DNA of 64,000 nt from Acididesulfobacillus acetoxydans (GTDB taxonomy: Bacteria > Bacillota > Desulfitobacteriia > Desulfitobacteriales > Desulfitobacteriaceae): the NCBI RefSeq assembly GCF_902729405.1, contig NZ_LR746496.1, forward strand, positions 3,844,001 through 3,908,000, given 5' to 3'. The first letter of the stretch is position 1. Every line of letters begins with the position of its first letter. Positions 1-7,482 of the stretch are shown here, one piece after another. The notes below the pieces were generated by a model. That model was not told where the DNA came from, made no database searches, and saw only the letters and a program-made list of their open reading frames with translations. The translations under genes and the position numbers were made by a program.

Positions 1-716
1 ATATGCGGAAACCTCACCCTGGCTCTGGCCAGGAAAGCGATTACTTCCTCAACCGGGGGCGGCTGCCGATGGGCGTAACGCGTCCCCGGGGTGGGAATGA
101 AAACCAAGAAAACCAGCCCGTCCAGTCCCAGTTCCTCCAACTTGGCGAGCGCTTTTTCTTCTCCTTGCCACTCTCCGCCTTTTAACCCTAAAGTCAGGTG
201 GGGTACCACCCGGACCGAACGCCGCAGCTTCCGGTACGCCTCGAAGTAGTCTTCGGGTGAGCGTTCCAGCCCGTATACCTCCCCGATCGTCTCCCCATCC
301 GCCACGAAATCAAAAGAGACGACATCTGCGAGTTCTCTTAAAACAGGCATTTCGTCTTCCTCGATCAGCCCGACATGGAAATTCAGGCGCACCTGCTCTT
401 TGAGTTTCCTCAAAAAGTCCTGCTGGGCCAAAAAAGGCACCCGCCCGTCAGCCGTACAACCCCCGCTGATGAGAGCGCTTCGAAAGCCGAATTTTCCCCT
501 CGTGCTCTTGACTTCATCCACCGAACGCATTCCTTGAAGGTAATGCCCTCCGCAGTGGGCACAGTCAAGCGCGCAGGCCGTCCCGGTCACGCTGATACTT
601 GCCGTGGCCACCGGAAAATCGCAATAGAGTTCGCGGGGAAAATTCGCCAGGCGAACCGCCCAGCCTTTCTCTATCCACTCCCCTGTTTCCCTGTCAAGCG
701 TGCCGTCCCAGTCCAT
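1..716 (-). CDS. Radical SAM protein, C-terminus beyond window; candidate lipoyl synthase subunit
   Basis: I translated this frame by hand; it stays open for 238 codons from an ATG at 716 to the left edge, so the C-terminus is missing. An ATG at 722 is also in frame, but the G-run at 723-728 sits six bases before the ATG at 716. The radical SAM cluster motif CxxxCxxC is seen as CALDCAHC near residue 40, followed by a GG-rich strand (LISGGCTADG). It lies downstream of gcvPB on the same strand. Bipartite lipoyl synthases (LipS1/LipS2) are pairs of small radical SAM proteins found in some anaerobes, and GcvH needs lipoate. Assignment to that family is inference from context; another radical SAM activity is possible. 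Confidence 0.75.
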   Translation of the reverse strand, partial: MDWDGTLDRETGEWIEKGWAVRLANFPRELYCDFPVATASISVTGTACALDCAHCGGHYLQGMRSVDEVKSTRGKFGFRSALISGGCTADGRVPFLAQQDFLRKLKEQVRLNFHVGLIEEDEMPVLRELADVVSFDFVADGETIGEVYGLERSPEDYFEAYRKLRRSVRVVPHLTLGLKGGEWQGEEKALAKLEELGLDGLVFLVFIPTPGTRYAHRQPPPVEEVIAFLARARVRFPH

Positions 717-729
717 TTTCATCCCCCCG

Positions 730-763
730 GTTAATCTTCATCCCCCAGTTAATCTTCATTCCC
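730..763. repeat. Two-copy 17-18 bp repeat upstream of the radical SAM gene
   Basis: The word GTTAATCTTCATCCCC occurs twice in a row. On the minus strand each copy reads as a G-run followed by ATGAAGATTAAC, so each mimics the ribosome site and start of the radical SAM gene just below it. It probably arose by local duplication of the translation start region. Confidence 0.6.
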
Positions 764-843
764 GCAGCACATTTATTACAGGCCCGGGCGCTTTGCCGGC
801 CGGGGTGAGATTTCCGTCTCCGCGTTCCGGGCGGGAAGACGAA

Positions 844-867
844 GGGCCGCCTCCGAGGAGGCGGCCC
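844..867 (-). terminator. GC-rich hairpin between gcvPB and the radical SAM gene
   Basis: GGGCCGCCTC and GAGGCGGCCC form a perfect 10 bp stem with a four-base loop. There is no T-run on either side, so it is at most a weak intrinsic terminator, or an mRNA 3' end barrier. The rest of 717-982 shows no gene. Confidence 0.4.
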
Positions 868-982
868 CGCCAGCGGAACGACTTCGGAACCGGCTATACC
901 TTGCCCACAGGCCTTCCGCCCATTGCCGCCTTCCTTGTCCCGGCCGTCCGGGAGCGCACCGCTTCAGGGTCGCTTCGGCGGT

Positions 983-1109
983 CATTCTCCGGCGCTTCGG
1001 TTACCCCCCGGCACTTCGGTTATTCTCCGGCGCTTCGGTTACCCCCCGGCACTTCGGTCATTCTCCGGCGCTTCGGTTACTCCCCGGCAGCCCGGTCATT
1101 TCCCGGCGC
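983..1109. repeat. 38 bp tandem repeat array abutting the gcvPB stop
   Basis: Three units begin with CATTCTCCGGCGCTTCGG or a close variant at 983, 1021 and 1059, and a partial fourth starts at 1097. Each unit consists of two related halves of about 19 bp built on CCGGC-CTTCGGT. The array ends exactly at the gcvPB stop codon (1110-1112). No coding function is evident. Confidence 0.8.
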
Positions 1110-2573
1110 TCACTCGCTCTTTTTCCAGCGGATATCCGGCTTGCGCGCGGCCGCCACCTCGTCGAGACGGGAGACCAAGGTCGTATGGGGCGCATTCTTG
1201 ACCAGATCCACATCGGTGCGCACTTCCTCAGCAATTTTGATCATGGTCTCGGCAAAACGCTCCAGGGTCTCCAGACTTTCGGTCTCGGTCGGTTCGATCA
1301 TCATCGCTTCTTCCACGATCAGCGGGAAATAAATCGTCGGCGGATGGTATCCGTAATCGAGCAGCCGTTTGGCTAAGTCCAGGGTATGGACGCCATAGGA
1401 CTTAAGGTTTTTCGGCGTAATGACAAACTCATGTTGGCAAACCCGATCATATGGCAAATGATAGGGCTCCTTGAGCACGCTCATGAGGAAGTTGGCGTTA
1501 AGCACCGCATTTTCCGAAGCCTGTTTCAGCCCTTCTCCCCCCAGGCCGCGGATGTAGGCATAAGCCTTGACCAGCACCGAGAAACTGGCGTAAAAAGCCC
1601 GTACCCTGCCGATAGACAAGGGCCTGTCATAATCCAGGGTGTACTTCCCGTTTTCTTTCCTTTTGACCAGCGGTTTGGGCAAGAACGGCGCCAGAAACTC
1701 TTTAACTCCCACCGGCCCCGCTCCCGGACCCCCACCGCCGTGGGGAGTAGAAAACGTCTTATGCAAGTTGAGATGGACCGCGTCAAAACCCATATCCCCC
1801 GGACGGGCCAAGCCCATGATCGCATTGGCATTGGCCCCGTCGTAATAGACGAGCCCGCCCACCTCATGAATGATGCGAGCGATTTCCGTAATATTTTCAT
1901 CAAAAAGTCCCAAGGTATTGGGATTGGTGAGCATCAGGGCAGCCACTTCCTCATTAGCCGCCTTGCGCAGTTCCTCCAGATCAACCCCGCCCCGTTCATT
2001 GGAAGGCACCTGAACGATCCGGTAACCCGCCATCGCGGCCGTCGCCGGGTTGGTGCCGTGGGCCGAATCGGGAACGATGACTTTCGTCCGTTTGGCGTCC
2101 TGCCGGTGTTGGTGGTAAGCCTTGACAATCAGGATCCCGGTCATTTCGCCGTGGGCCCCCGCGGCCGGCTGCAAAGTGAACGCATCCATCCCGGTTATTT
2201 CCGCCAAGTCGTCCTGGAGTTCGCTCATCAGGCGCAGAGCACCCTGGGTCAGTTCCTCGGGCTGATAGGGATGCAGATTGACAAAACCCGGCAGCCGGGC
2301 CAACATTTCATTGACTTTCGGATTGTATTTCATCGTACAGGAACCGAGCGGATAAAATCCGGTATCCACCCCGTGATTGAACGTGGACAAACGCGTAAAG
2401 TGGCGCACGGCGTCGACCTCGCTCACTTCCGGCAACTCCGGTTCCGTTTGGCGCAGCATCTCTTCCGGCAGCAACGCCGTCAAGTCCTGCCCGGGCACAT
2501 CCAATTCCGGCAGGTCCACACCGGTGCGGCCCTCCGCGCTTTGTTCAAAAATCAACGGTTCCAAAACTTTCAT
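1110..2573 (-). CDS. gcvPB: Glycine dehydrogenase (decarboxylating) subunit 2
   Basis: This is the PLP-binding half of the split P-protein, which decarboxylates glycine and passes the aminomethyl group to lipoyl-GcvH. At 487 residues it is the usual size. The PLP lysine is seen as K272 in [11 protein letters not shown], followed by the glycine-rich [12 protein letters not shown] stretch. Its ATG overlaps the gcvPA stop by four bases, so the two subunits are translationally coupled. It is the third P/H-system gene of the operon gcvT-gcvH-gcvPA-gcvPB driven from the riboswitch at 5763-5940. A tandem repeat array begins directly after its stop. Confidence 0.97.
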   Translation of the reverse strand: MKVLEPLIFEQSAEGRTGVDLPELDVPGQDLTALLPEEMLRQTEPELPEVSEVDAVRHFTRLSTFNHGVDTGFYPLGSCTMKYNPKVNEMLARLPGFVNLHPYQPEELTQGALRLMSELQDDLAEITGMDAFTLQPAAGAHGEMTGILIVKAYHQHRQDAKRTKVIVPDSAHGTNPATAAMAGYRIVQVPSNERGGVDLEELRKAANEEVAALMLTNPNTLGLFDENITEIARIIHEVGGLVYYDGANANAIMGLARPGDMGFDAVHLNLHKTFSTPHGGGGPGAGPVGVKEFLAPFLPKPLVKRKENGKYTLDYDRPLSIGRVRAFYASFSVLVKAYAYIRGLGGEGLKQASENAVLNANFLMSVLKEPYHLPYDRVCQHEFVITPKNLKSYGVHTLDLAKRLLDYGYHPPTIYFPLIVEEAMMIEPTETESLETLERFAETMIKIAEEVRTDVDLVKNAPHTTLVSRLDEVAAARKPDIRWKKSE

Positions 2574-3910
2574 CGAATCTCCCCCAATCTGGCCACGAGC
2601 CGGTCAATATCGCTCTTGCTCTTGGTTTCCGTCACACAGAAGAGAAGGTGATGGTCAAGCTCGGGATAGAAGCGGGAAAGATCCAAGCCGCCGATGATCT
2701 TGTTTTGTAAGAGTTCCGCATTGACTTTGGCCGGCTCCTGTTCCAGTTTGATCACGAACTCATGGAAAAATGCTCCCGGGAAAGCCAGGGCCATCCCGGG
2801 CAAGGCCGCGATCCCAGCTGCGGCATAGTGGGCTTTTTGCAGATTCAGGTTGGCGAGGCGGCGCAGCCCCGATTTTCCCAAAGCGCTCAGGTGCAGCGTG
2901 AAAGCCAGAGCGCACAAAGCCTCATTGGAGCAGATGTTTGAGGTGGCCTTTTCCCGGCGGATATGCTGTTCCCGGGCTTGGAGTGTGAGCACATAGCCCT
3001 TGAGCCCGTTCTTGTCCGTCGTCGCCCCCACGATCCGTCCCGGCATCCTGCGCACGTATTTCTCGCGGCAAGCTAAAAATCCTAAGTAAGGCCCGCCAAA
3101 ATTCAGCGGATTCCCGAAAGGCTGGCCTTCCCCGGTCACGATATCGGCCCCGTATTCACCGGGCGACTTGAGCAAGCCCAGAGACACCGGGTTAACCGAC
3201 GCCACCAGGAGGGCTCCCTGGGCGTGGGCCAGTGCGGCCGCTTCCTCCCCTGACTCGATGCCGCCGAAAAAGTTCGGCACTTGCATGACGACCCCGGCCA
3301 CTTCCTTATTCAGGGCTTGGGCCAAAGCCTCCATATCCAGGCGGCCTTCCTTGTACGGCAGCTCCCGGATCTCGACCCCGCGCACCGGCAGATAAGTCTT
3401 CAGAACTTCCCGGTATTCCGGGTGCACCGTTTGGCTCACCAGCACCGTACGGCGCCGGGTCGCGTCACAACTCATCAAGGCCGCTTCAGCCAAGGCCGAA
3501 GCTCCGTCATACATCGAGGCATTGGCCGCGTCCATCCCGGTCAGTTCGCAGACGAGCGTCTGATACTCGTAAATCGCCTGCAGCGTCCCCTGACTTATCT
3601 CCGGCTGATAAGGAGTATAAGCCGTGTAAAACTCCGAGCGCAGCAGAAGCTGGTCGACGAAGCTCGGAATATAGTGTTCATAGGCCCCCGCCCCCAGGTA
3701 AGAAGTGTATTCTTCCAGGTCGCCGTCTGCCTGGGCCAGGCTTTTCACCAGTTTCACCAGTTCCTGCTCGGACATTCCTCCCTCAACCTTCAACGCCCGT
3801 TTCAAGCGAACCGGTTCGGGAATATCCCGAAACAATTCCTCCACGGAAGAGATGCCGATACGGGCTAAAAGCTTTTCCTGCTGCCCGGCCGTATTTGGCA
3901 CATAATTCAT
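2570..3910 (-). CDS. gcvPA: Glycine dehydrogenase (decarboxylating) subunit 1
   Basis: This is the non-PLP-lysine half of the split P-protein and forms the active heterotetramer with GcvPB. The protein from the ATG at 3910 is 446 residues and begins [11 protein letters not shown], the typical family start; an upstream in-frame start at 3934 would add eight residues but lacks better support. AGGGGC lies about six bases before the chosen ATG. The N-terminal domain carries the conserved run [14 protein letters not shown] and the FGGPYLG motif is present near the middle. The spacing to gcvH is about 60 bases, and it overlaps gcvPB by four bases. Confidence 0.96.
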   Translation of the reverse strand: MNYVPNTAGQQEKLLARIGISSVEELFRDIPEPVRLKRALKVEGGMSEQELVKLVKSLAQADGDLEEYTSYLGAGAYEHYIPSFVDQLLLRSEFYTAYTPYQPEISQGTLQAIYEYQTLVCELTGMDAANASMYDGASALAEAALMSCDATRRRTVLVSQTVHPEYREVLKTYLPVRGVEIRELPYKEGRLDMEALAQALNKEVAGVVMQVPNFFGGIESGEEAAALAHAQGALLVASVNPVSLGLLKSPGEYGADIVTGEGQPFGNPLNFGGPYLGFLACREKYVRRMPGRIVGATTDKNGLKGYVLTLQAREQHIRREKATSNICSNEALCALAFTLHLSALGKSGLRRLANLNLQKAHYAAAGIAALPGMALAFPGAFFHEFVIKLEQEPAKVNAELLQNKIIGGLDLSRFYPELDHHLLFCVTETKSKSDIDRLVARLGEIR

Positions 3911-3971
3911 CCTAATGCCCCTTCCCGGTAACAATCGTATTCACGTATTCACTTATCAGAGTATCCCCTGC

Positions 3972-4361
3972 TCAGTGCTCTTCCTCCGCCAGGAGCGCTT
4001 CATATTGCTGCACGTTCAAGAGATTGTCCAGAGGCTTCAGATCATCTGCCTCCACCCGGACCAGCCAGCCCTCTCCATAGGGATCGTTGTTCAACGTGTC
4101 CGGAGCATCCACCACTCCCTCATTGACCGCCACGACCGTCCCGCTCACGGCCGCCACAATATCGGAGACCGCCTTGACTGACTCCACCGTTCCGTAGGAC
4201 TCTCCCGCCGCGATTTTGTCCCCCACAGCGGGAAGTTCCACGAAAACGACGTCCCCCAAACTTTCCTGAGCATGGTCTGTAATTCCCAGAGTCACGACCT
4301 TCCCTTCGACTTTGGCCCAGTCATGGTCTTTACTGTACTTTAATTCCACCGGATTTGTCAT
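3972..4361 (-). CDS. gcvH: Glycine cleavage system H protein
   Basis: This is the lipoyl carrier that shuttles the aminomethyl group between the P, T and L proteins. It is 129 residues, normal for the family. The lipoylation site is K63 in the motif ESVKAVSD, and the hairpin-like lipoyl domain spans about residues 20-105. A strong ribosome site (AAAGGAGG) precedes the ATG. It lies between gcvT and gcvPA. The acceptor lysine means the cell needs a lipoylation route; the radical SAM gene at the left edge is one candidate, and lpd at 47461 supplies the L protein. Confidence 0.97.
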   Translation of the reverse strand: MTNPVELKYSKDHDWAKVEGKVVTLGITDHAQESLGDVVFVELPAVGDKIAAGESYGTVESVKAVSDIVAAVSGTVVAVNEGVVDAPDTLNNDPYGEGWLVRVEADDLKPLDNLLNVQQYEALLAEEEH

Positions 4362-4425
4362 AAAAATCCTCCTTTATCCACTGGGGTGAGACCTTCGGGT
4401 CTGACCCCTTTTTCCTGTTGCGTAA

Positions 4426-4485
4426 AGCTTCTGTTTCGTTAGACCTCTGTTTCGCAGGCTTCTGTTTCGCAGGCTTCTGTTTCCG
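4426..4485. repeat. Four perfect-length 15 bp tandem repeats between gcvT and gcvH
   Basis: Units start at 4426, 4441, 4456 and 4471, each exactly 15 bp and close to AGGCTTCTGTTTCGC. Units three and four differ only in their last two bases. The array fills most of the 152 bp gap between the gcvT stop and the gcvH ribosome site. It is transcribed with the operon but not translated. Confidence 0.9.
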
Positions 4486-4513
4486 GTTGATCCAAAGCGT
4501 AAGCCAAACGAGT

Positions 4514-5638
4514 TCACTCCTTATTTTTTTCCCGCTTGTAAAAAGGAGTCGGAATCACCCGGGCTGCAACCGGTTTATTGCGGATCATCACGTCGAGCTC
4601 CGTCCCGACAACGGCCAGGTCCCCGCGCACCAGGGCCAAAGCGATGTTCTTGTTCAAAGTGGGAGAGAAAGAGCCGGAGGTAACATACCCCACTTCCGCC
4701 CCGTTTTTACTGACAGGGTAATGTGAGCGGGCAATTCCGCGCCCAACCATCTCCAGCCCGACCAGACGGCGCTTCAAGCCTTCCTTTTTTTGCCGGAGCA
4801 ATGCCGTCTGCCCGACAAAACCTTCCCCTTGCGGTCGTGAGGGCTTGTCGAGCTTGACAAAAATCCCCAGCCCGGCTTCCAGAGGTGAAATATCCGGTCC
4901 CAACTCATTGCCGTACAGGGGCAGACGGGCTTCAAAACGCAAGGTATCGCGCGCTCCCAGGCCGACGGGCTGAATCCCTTCCTCCCGGCCGCTCTCCAGA
5001 ACCCGGTTCCACAGGCGGGCGGCATACTGCGGTGAAAAATAGAACTCAAACCCGTCTTCACCGGTGTAGCCTGTACGGGAAATCAGACAGGGAACCCCGT
5101 CTATTTTGCCCTGAGTAAACCAATAATACTTGATTTTGCTCAAGTCAAGGTCGCTTATCTTTTGTAAAATCCCCTCCGCCAACGGACCTTGCAAGGCCAG
5201 CTGCGCCGTCTGGGACGAAACATTGGCCAAAGCCACATCAAAACCCTGTTTTTGCTCTTCCATCCAGGCATAGTCTTTGTCCGTGTTGGACGCGTTGACA
5301 ACCAGGTAGAAGTGCCCTGAACTGTAGCGGTACACCAGAAGATCGTCGACAATGCCCCCGTTGGGATAGCACATGGGGGAATAAAGAATTTGGCCGTCCG
5401 CTATCCTTGAGACATCATTGGTAATCAGGTGATTGACAAAAGCCAGCGCTTCCGGTCCCTGAACGTCCACTTCGCCCATGTGGGACACATCGAACAGTCC
5501 TGCCTTGGTCCTGACTGCCTTATGTTCTTCGATCACCCCTGCGTACTGCACCGGCATTTCCCAGCCACCGAAATCAATGACTTTGGCCTTCGCAGCCACA
5601 TGTTCCGCATAGAGCGGCGTGCGTTTCAGTTCGGCCAT
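4514..5638 (-). CDS. gcvT: Aminomethyltransferase (glycine cleavage T protein)
   Basis: It transfers the methylene carbon from aminomethyl-lipoyl GcvH to tetrahydrofolate and releases ammonia. At 374 residues it is full length. The folate-binding GCV_T domain covers about residues 10-260, with the conserved motif FDVSHMGEVDVQGP near residue 50 and TGYTGEDGFEFY near 190; the C-terminal barrel follows. The start is fixed by GGGAGGTG six bases before the ATG. It is the first gene of the gcv operon, directly behind the glycine riboswitch and its terminator. Confidence 0.97.
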   Translation of the reverse strand: MAELKRTPLYAEHVAAKAKVIDFGGWEMPVQYAGVIEEHKAVRTKAGLFDVSHMGEVDVQGPEALAFVNHLITNDVSRIADGQILYSPMCYPNGGIVDDLLVYRYSSGHFYLVVNASNTDKDYAWMEEQKQGFDVALANVSSQTAQLALQGPLAEGILQKISDLDLSKIKYYWFTQGKIDGVPCLISRTGYTGEDGFEFYFSPQYAARLWNRVLESGREEGIQPVGLGARDTLRFEARLPLYGNELGPDISPLEAGLGIFVKLDKPSRPQGEGFVGQTALLRQKKEGLKRRLVGLEMVGRGIARSHYPVSKNGAEVGYVTSGSFSPTLNKNIALALVRGDLAVVGTELDVMIRNKPVAARVIPTPFYKREKNKE

Positions 5639-5725
5639 TTAAAACACCTCCCTTAAAGATTCAGTATGTGCAGACCGAGTACTTTTCATAGCCCCTGGGA
5701 GTTCTCTTTTTTGCCACACCCCAAA

Positions 5726-5759
5726 CAAAAAACAGAGGAGTGCAATCGCACTTCCTCTG
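5726..5759 (-). terminator. Riboswitch-controlled intrinsic terminator of the gcv leader
   Basis: On the minus strand CAGAGGAAGTGC and GCACTCCTCTG form a stem with one bulge, followed by a run of T's. It lies between the second glycine aptamer and gcvT. Glycine binding is expected to prevent its formation and so switch the operon on; that logic is known for this riboswitch class and inferred here. Confidence 0.9.
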
Positions 5760-5762
5760 TCC

Positions 5763-5940
5763 TTGAACCTGAGAGATTTGCCTCGCGGCTTCCCCTTTGG
5801 TGTTCCCTTCATCATCAAGAGAAACTCTCCAGAGCCCCGTCTTTCAGCGGTTCTTTTGCCTGAGAGTTTCCCCTCCCGCACAAGCGACATGCGGTGGTTT
5901 TCTCCTTCGGCGCCCGGTTAGCCGGGACTCTCCCGCCGGA
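5763..5940 (-). promoter_or_regulatory. Tandem glycine riboswitch (two aptamers)
   Basis: Read on the minus strand, the leader holds two copies of the glycine aptamer signature. The first runs from GGGAGAGTCCCGG to CTCTCAGGCAAAAGAAC. The second runs from CTCTGGAGAGTTTC to ATCTCTCAGGTTC. They are separated by a short linker, as in cooperative tandem gcvT switches. The terminator at 5726-5759 is the expression platform. The placement before gcvT fits the known role of sensing surplus glycine and turning on its breakdown. Confidence 0.95.
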
Positions 5941-5970
5941 ATCATCCGGAATGTATTCAGTTTTGTCTGT

Positions 5971-6004
5971 ATTATATTGTATAACGCCCCGGCCCTAAAG
6001 TCTA
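5971..6004 (-). promoter_or_regulatory. Probable sigma-A promoter of the gcv operon
   Basis: On the minus strand TAGACT (5999-6004) and TACAAT (5976-5981) are 17 bases apart; an overlapping TATAAT lies at 5971-5976. Both would start transcription about 25-40 bases before the first glycine aptamer. The -35 match is only moderate. Confidence 0.5.
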
Positions 6005-6062
6005 CTCTTTTCCATGCATAGAAGTTCGAAAAATTGCCCATAATCGAACTGAGGTGATGATC

Positions 6063-6296
6063 GTGAAATATGTCGTCGGACTCAAATCCGAACTGGACTT
6101 ACTGAATGAAGATGAAGCCAAGCAGCGTTATCTGGAAATGGTCGCGGCCGGCTATGAGGAAGGAGATGTTTTCGTCGGGGCCCCGATTGTCGTAGCCAGC
6201 GACGTCTCTTTCGGTTCCCTGCAATCCGATCAGTCTGAAGACAGAACGGGTGCAAAGGACACCGACCCTGAAGGAACGGTCGTCAACCCCTCCTGA
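6063..6296 (+). CDS. Small conserved-looking protein of unknown function
   Basis: This 77-residue plus-strand protein is divergent from the gcv operon. The GTG at 6063 is chosen because GAGGTG lies six bases before it; an ATG at 6057 falls inside that ribosome site. The first 50 residues (VKYVVGLKSELDLLNEDEAKQ and on) are well-ordered, acidic and lack membrane segments; the last 25 are polar and probably disordered. I do not recognise the family. It is a good coding candidate because of the ribosome site and balanced composition, not because of a known motif. Confidence 0.6.
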   Translation: MKYVVGLKSELDLLNEDEAKQRYLEMVAAGYEEGDVFVGAPIVVASDVSFGSLQSDQSEDRTGAKDTDPEGTVVNPS

Positions 6297-6587
6297 CGTT
6301 CCGGAAAGGAACCTCCGTTCTCAAGCGTTCGGGGCCCCCATCGCGCACCATCATGGCAGAGCTCTCCCGGACCCTCGTCACTCCGCCCCATAACGGCCGC
6401 CTTCCCTGGCCCCCGTCGCGCCGCATCATAACGGCCGGTGGCGCACACATTTCTGCATACTCTCCCTGTTCCGCAGATGGTTGTCCGCTCGTTGGGGTTG
6501 GTGTTTTCGGTTTCGGTCATCTTTGGGCCTCCCGGCCCTTAACCCCGACCCGCGCCCCCGGCCAAGCTGCCCGGCCTGAGCACCGCG
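6297..6587. other. Intergenic stretch without a recognised gene
   Basis: It separates the convergent small protein and the chemoreceptor gene. The DNA is C-rich with short repeated words (CATAACGGCCG, CGCACCATCATGG) but shows no clear hairpin terminator, promoter or RNA gene. Confidence 0.5.
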
Positions 6588-7454
6588 TTAGAGGCTCTCG
6601 GCCAGGGACCCCAATTCCAGTCCCACCTGGCGGACATTGTCAACCATATGGGCGATATCTTGGGTGGAACGCGCCTGTTCCTGAGTTATGGTCGCATTCT
6701 GCAGAACCCCTTCCATCACCCGGTCCATCACGTCCTGGAATTGGGTCAGAATCCCGTTGATCTCATTGGCCGAGCGTCCGCTTTCCTCAGCCAGCTTGCG
6801 CACCTCCCCGGCAACCACGGAAAACCCCTTCCCTTGTTCCCCTGCCCGCGCCGCCTCAATGGCGGCGTTTAAACCGAGCAGGTTGGTCTGTTTGGCCACC
6901 CGCCGGATGAAATCGATAATTCCCGCCGTCGCCTTCACCTGCCGGGCCCCCGTAGCGGCGACCTCCGTTACGGTCTGACTGATCGCGGCCACTTCCTGTG
7001 AAGAAGCGGCAATCTGTTGAACCGCGCTGGCCGCCTGTCCCAACGAATCGTTCAGCTTGTTGACCTGCCCGCGGATGACCTCTTTCAGTTCTTCCTCGCG
7101 CAAGGTCGAAACGACCAGGCCCGCCGCGATCTTCGTAATGGGCCGGGCAATCTCCACCGGGGCCGCGACCCCGAACGTACCTATCTTCCGGCCTTCCGCC
7201 CGGATGGCCACGTTAAATCCTTCGCGCAATTTTCCCCCCGATCCCGCCTCATCCTCCGCCGTTATCAGAGCATACTCCGCCTCCGTCGTCATGATTGAGC
7301 GGGCCCCGGAATGAACGACCCCAACCCGCTTGTGATCCGAATCAGCAATGATCTCTCCCGCCGCATTACAGACAATAACGGGATACCCGCTTTCCCGCGC
7401 GATTAGTTCCGCAATCCGGTTGGCTATGCCTTCCGTCATTTGCATCTCTTCCAA
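6588..7454 (-). CDS. Soluble methyl-accepting chemotaxis-type receptor with N-terminal sugar-diacid-like sensor
   Basis: This 288-residue signalling protein has no membrane segment. Residues about 5-115 resemble the diacid recognition domain of CdaR-type regulators ([19 protein letters not shown]... GVVHSGARS). Residues 130-288 are a shortened MCP signalling domain with the hairpin-tip motif [20 protein letters not shown] and a following [10 protein letters not shown]. It would sense a small cytoplasmic acid or sugar acid and pass the signal to CheA/CheW. No che genes are in the window, so partners are elsewhere. The lack of a HAMP domain and periplasmic part marks it as a cytosolic receptor. 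Confidence 0.85.
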   Translation of the reverse strand: MEEMQMTEGIANRIAELIARESGYPVIVCNAAGEIIADSDHKRVGVVHSGARSIMTTEAEYALITAEDEAGSGGKLREGFNVAIRAEGRKIGTFGVAAPVEIARPITKIAAGLVVSTLREEELKEVIRGQVNKLNDSLGQAASAVQQIAASSQEVAAISQTVTEVAATGARQVKATAGIIDFIRRVAKQTNLLGLNAAIEAARAGEQGKGFSVVAGEVRKLAEESGRSANEINGILTQFQDVMDRVMEGVLQNATITQEQARSTQDIAHMVDNVRQVGLELGSLAESL

Positions 7455-7482
7455 CCCACCTTCCCTGCCGTACTTCCGGACT

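Noticed and set aside
776-985. Minus-strand frame between gcvPB and the radical SAM gene
   Set aside because: Arg/Ala/Ser-rich, covers the hairpin and repeat flank, and has no ribosome site.
1386-2651. Long plus-strand open frame of about 420 codons opposite gcvPB
   Set aside because: It lies wholly antisense to gcvPB and gcvPA, has Arg/His/Gln-rich composition and no ribosome site; a GC-rich shadow.
5639-5890. 83-codon minus-strand frame upstream of gcvT
   Set aside because: It consists of the glycine riboswitch and terminator, so it is leader RNA.
6230-6520. 96-codon minus-strand frame
   Set aside because: It overlaps the plus-strand gene end and has Gly/Arg-rich shadow composition.
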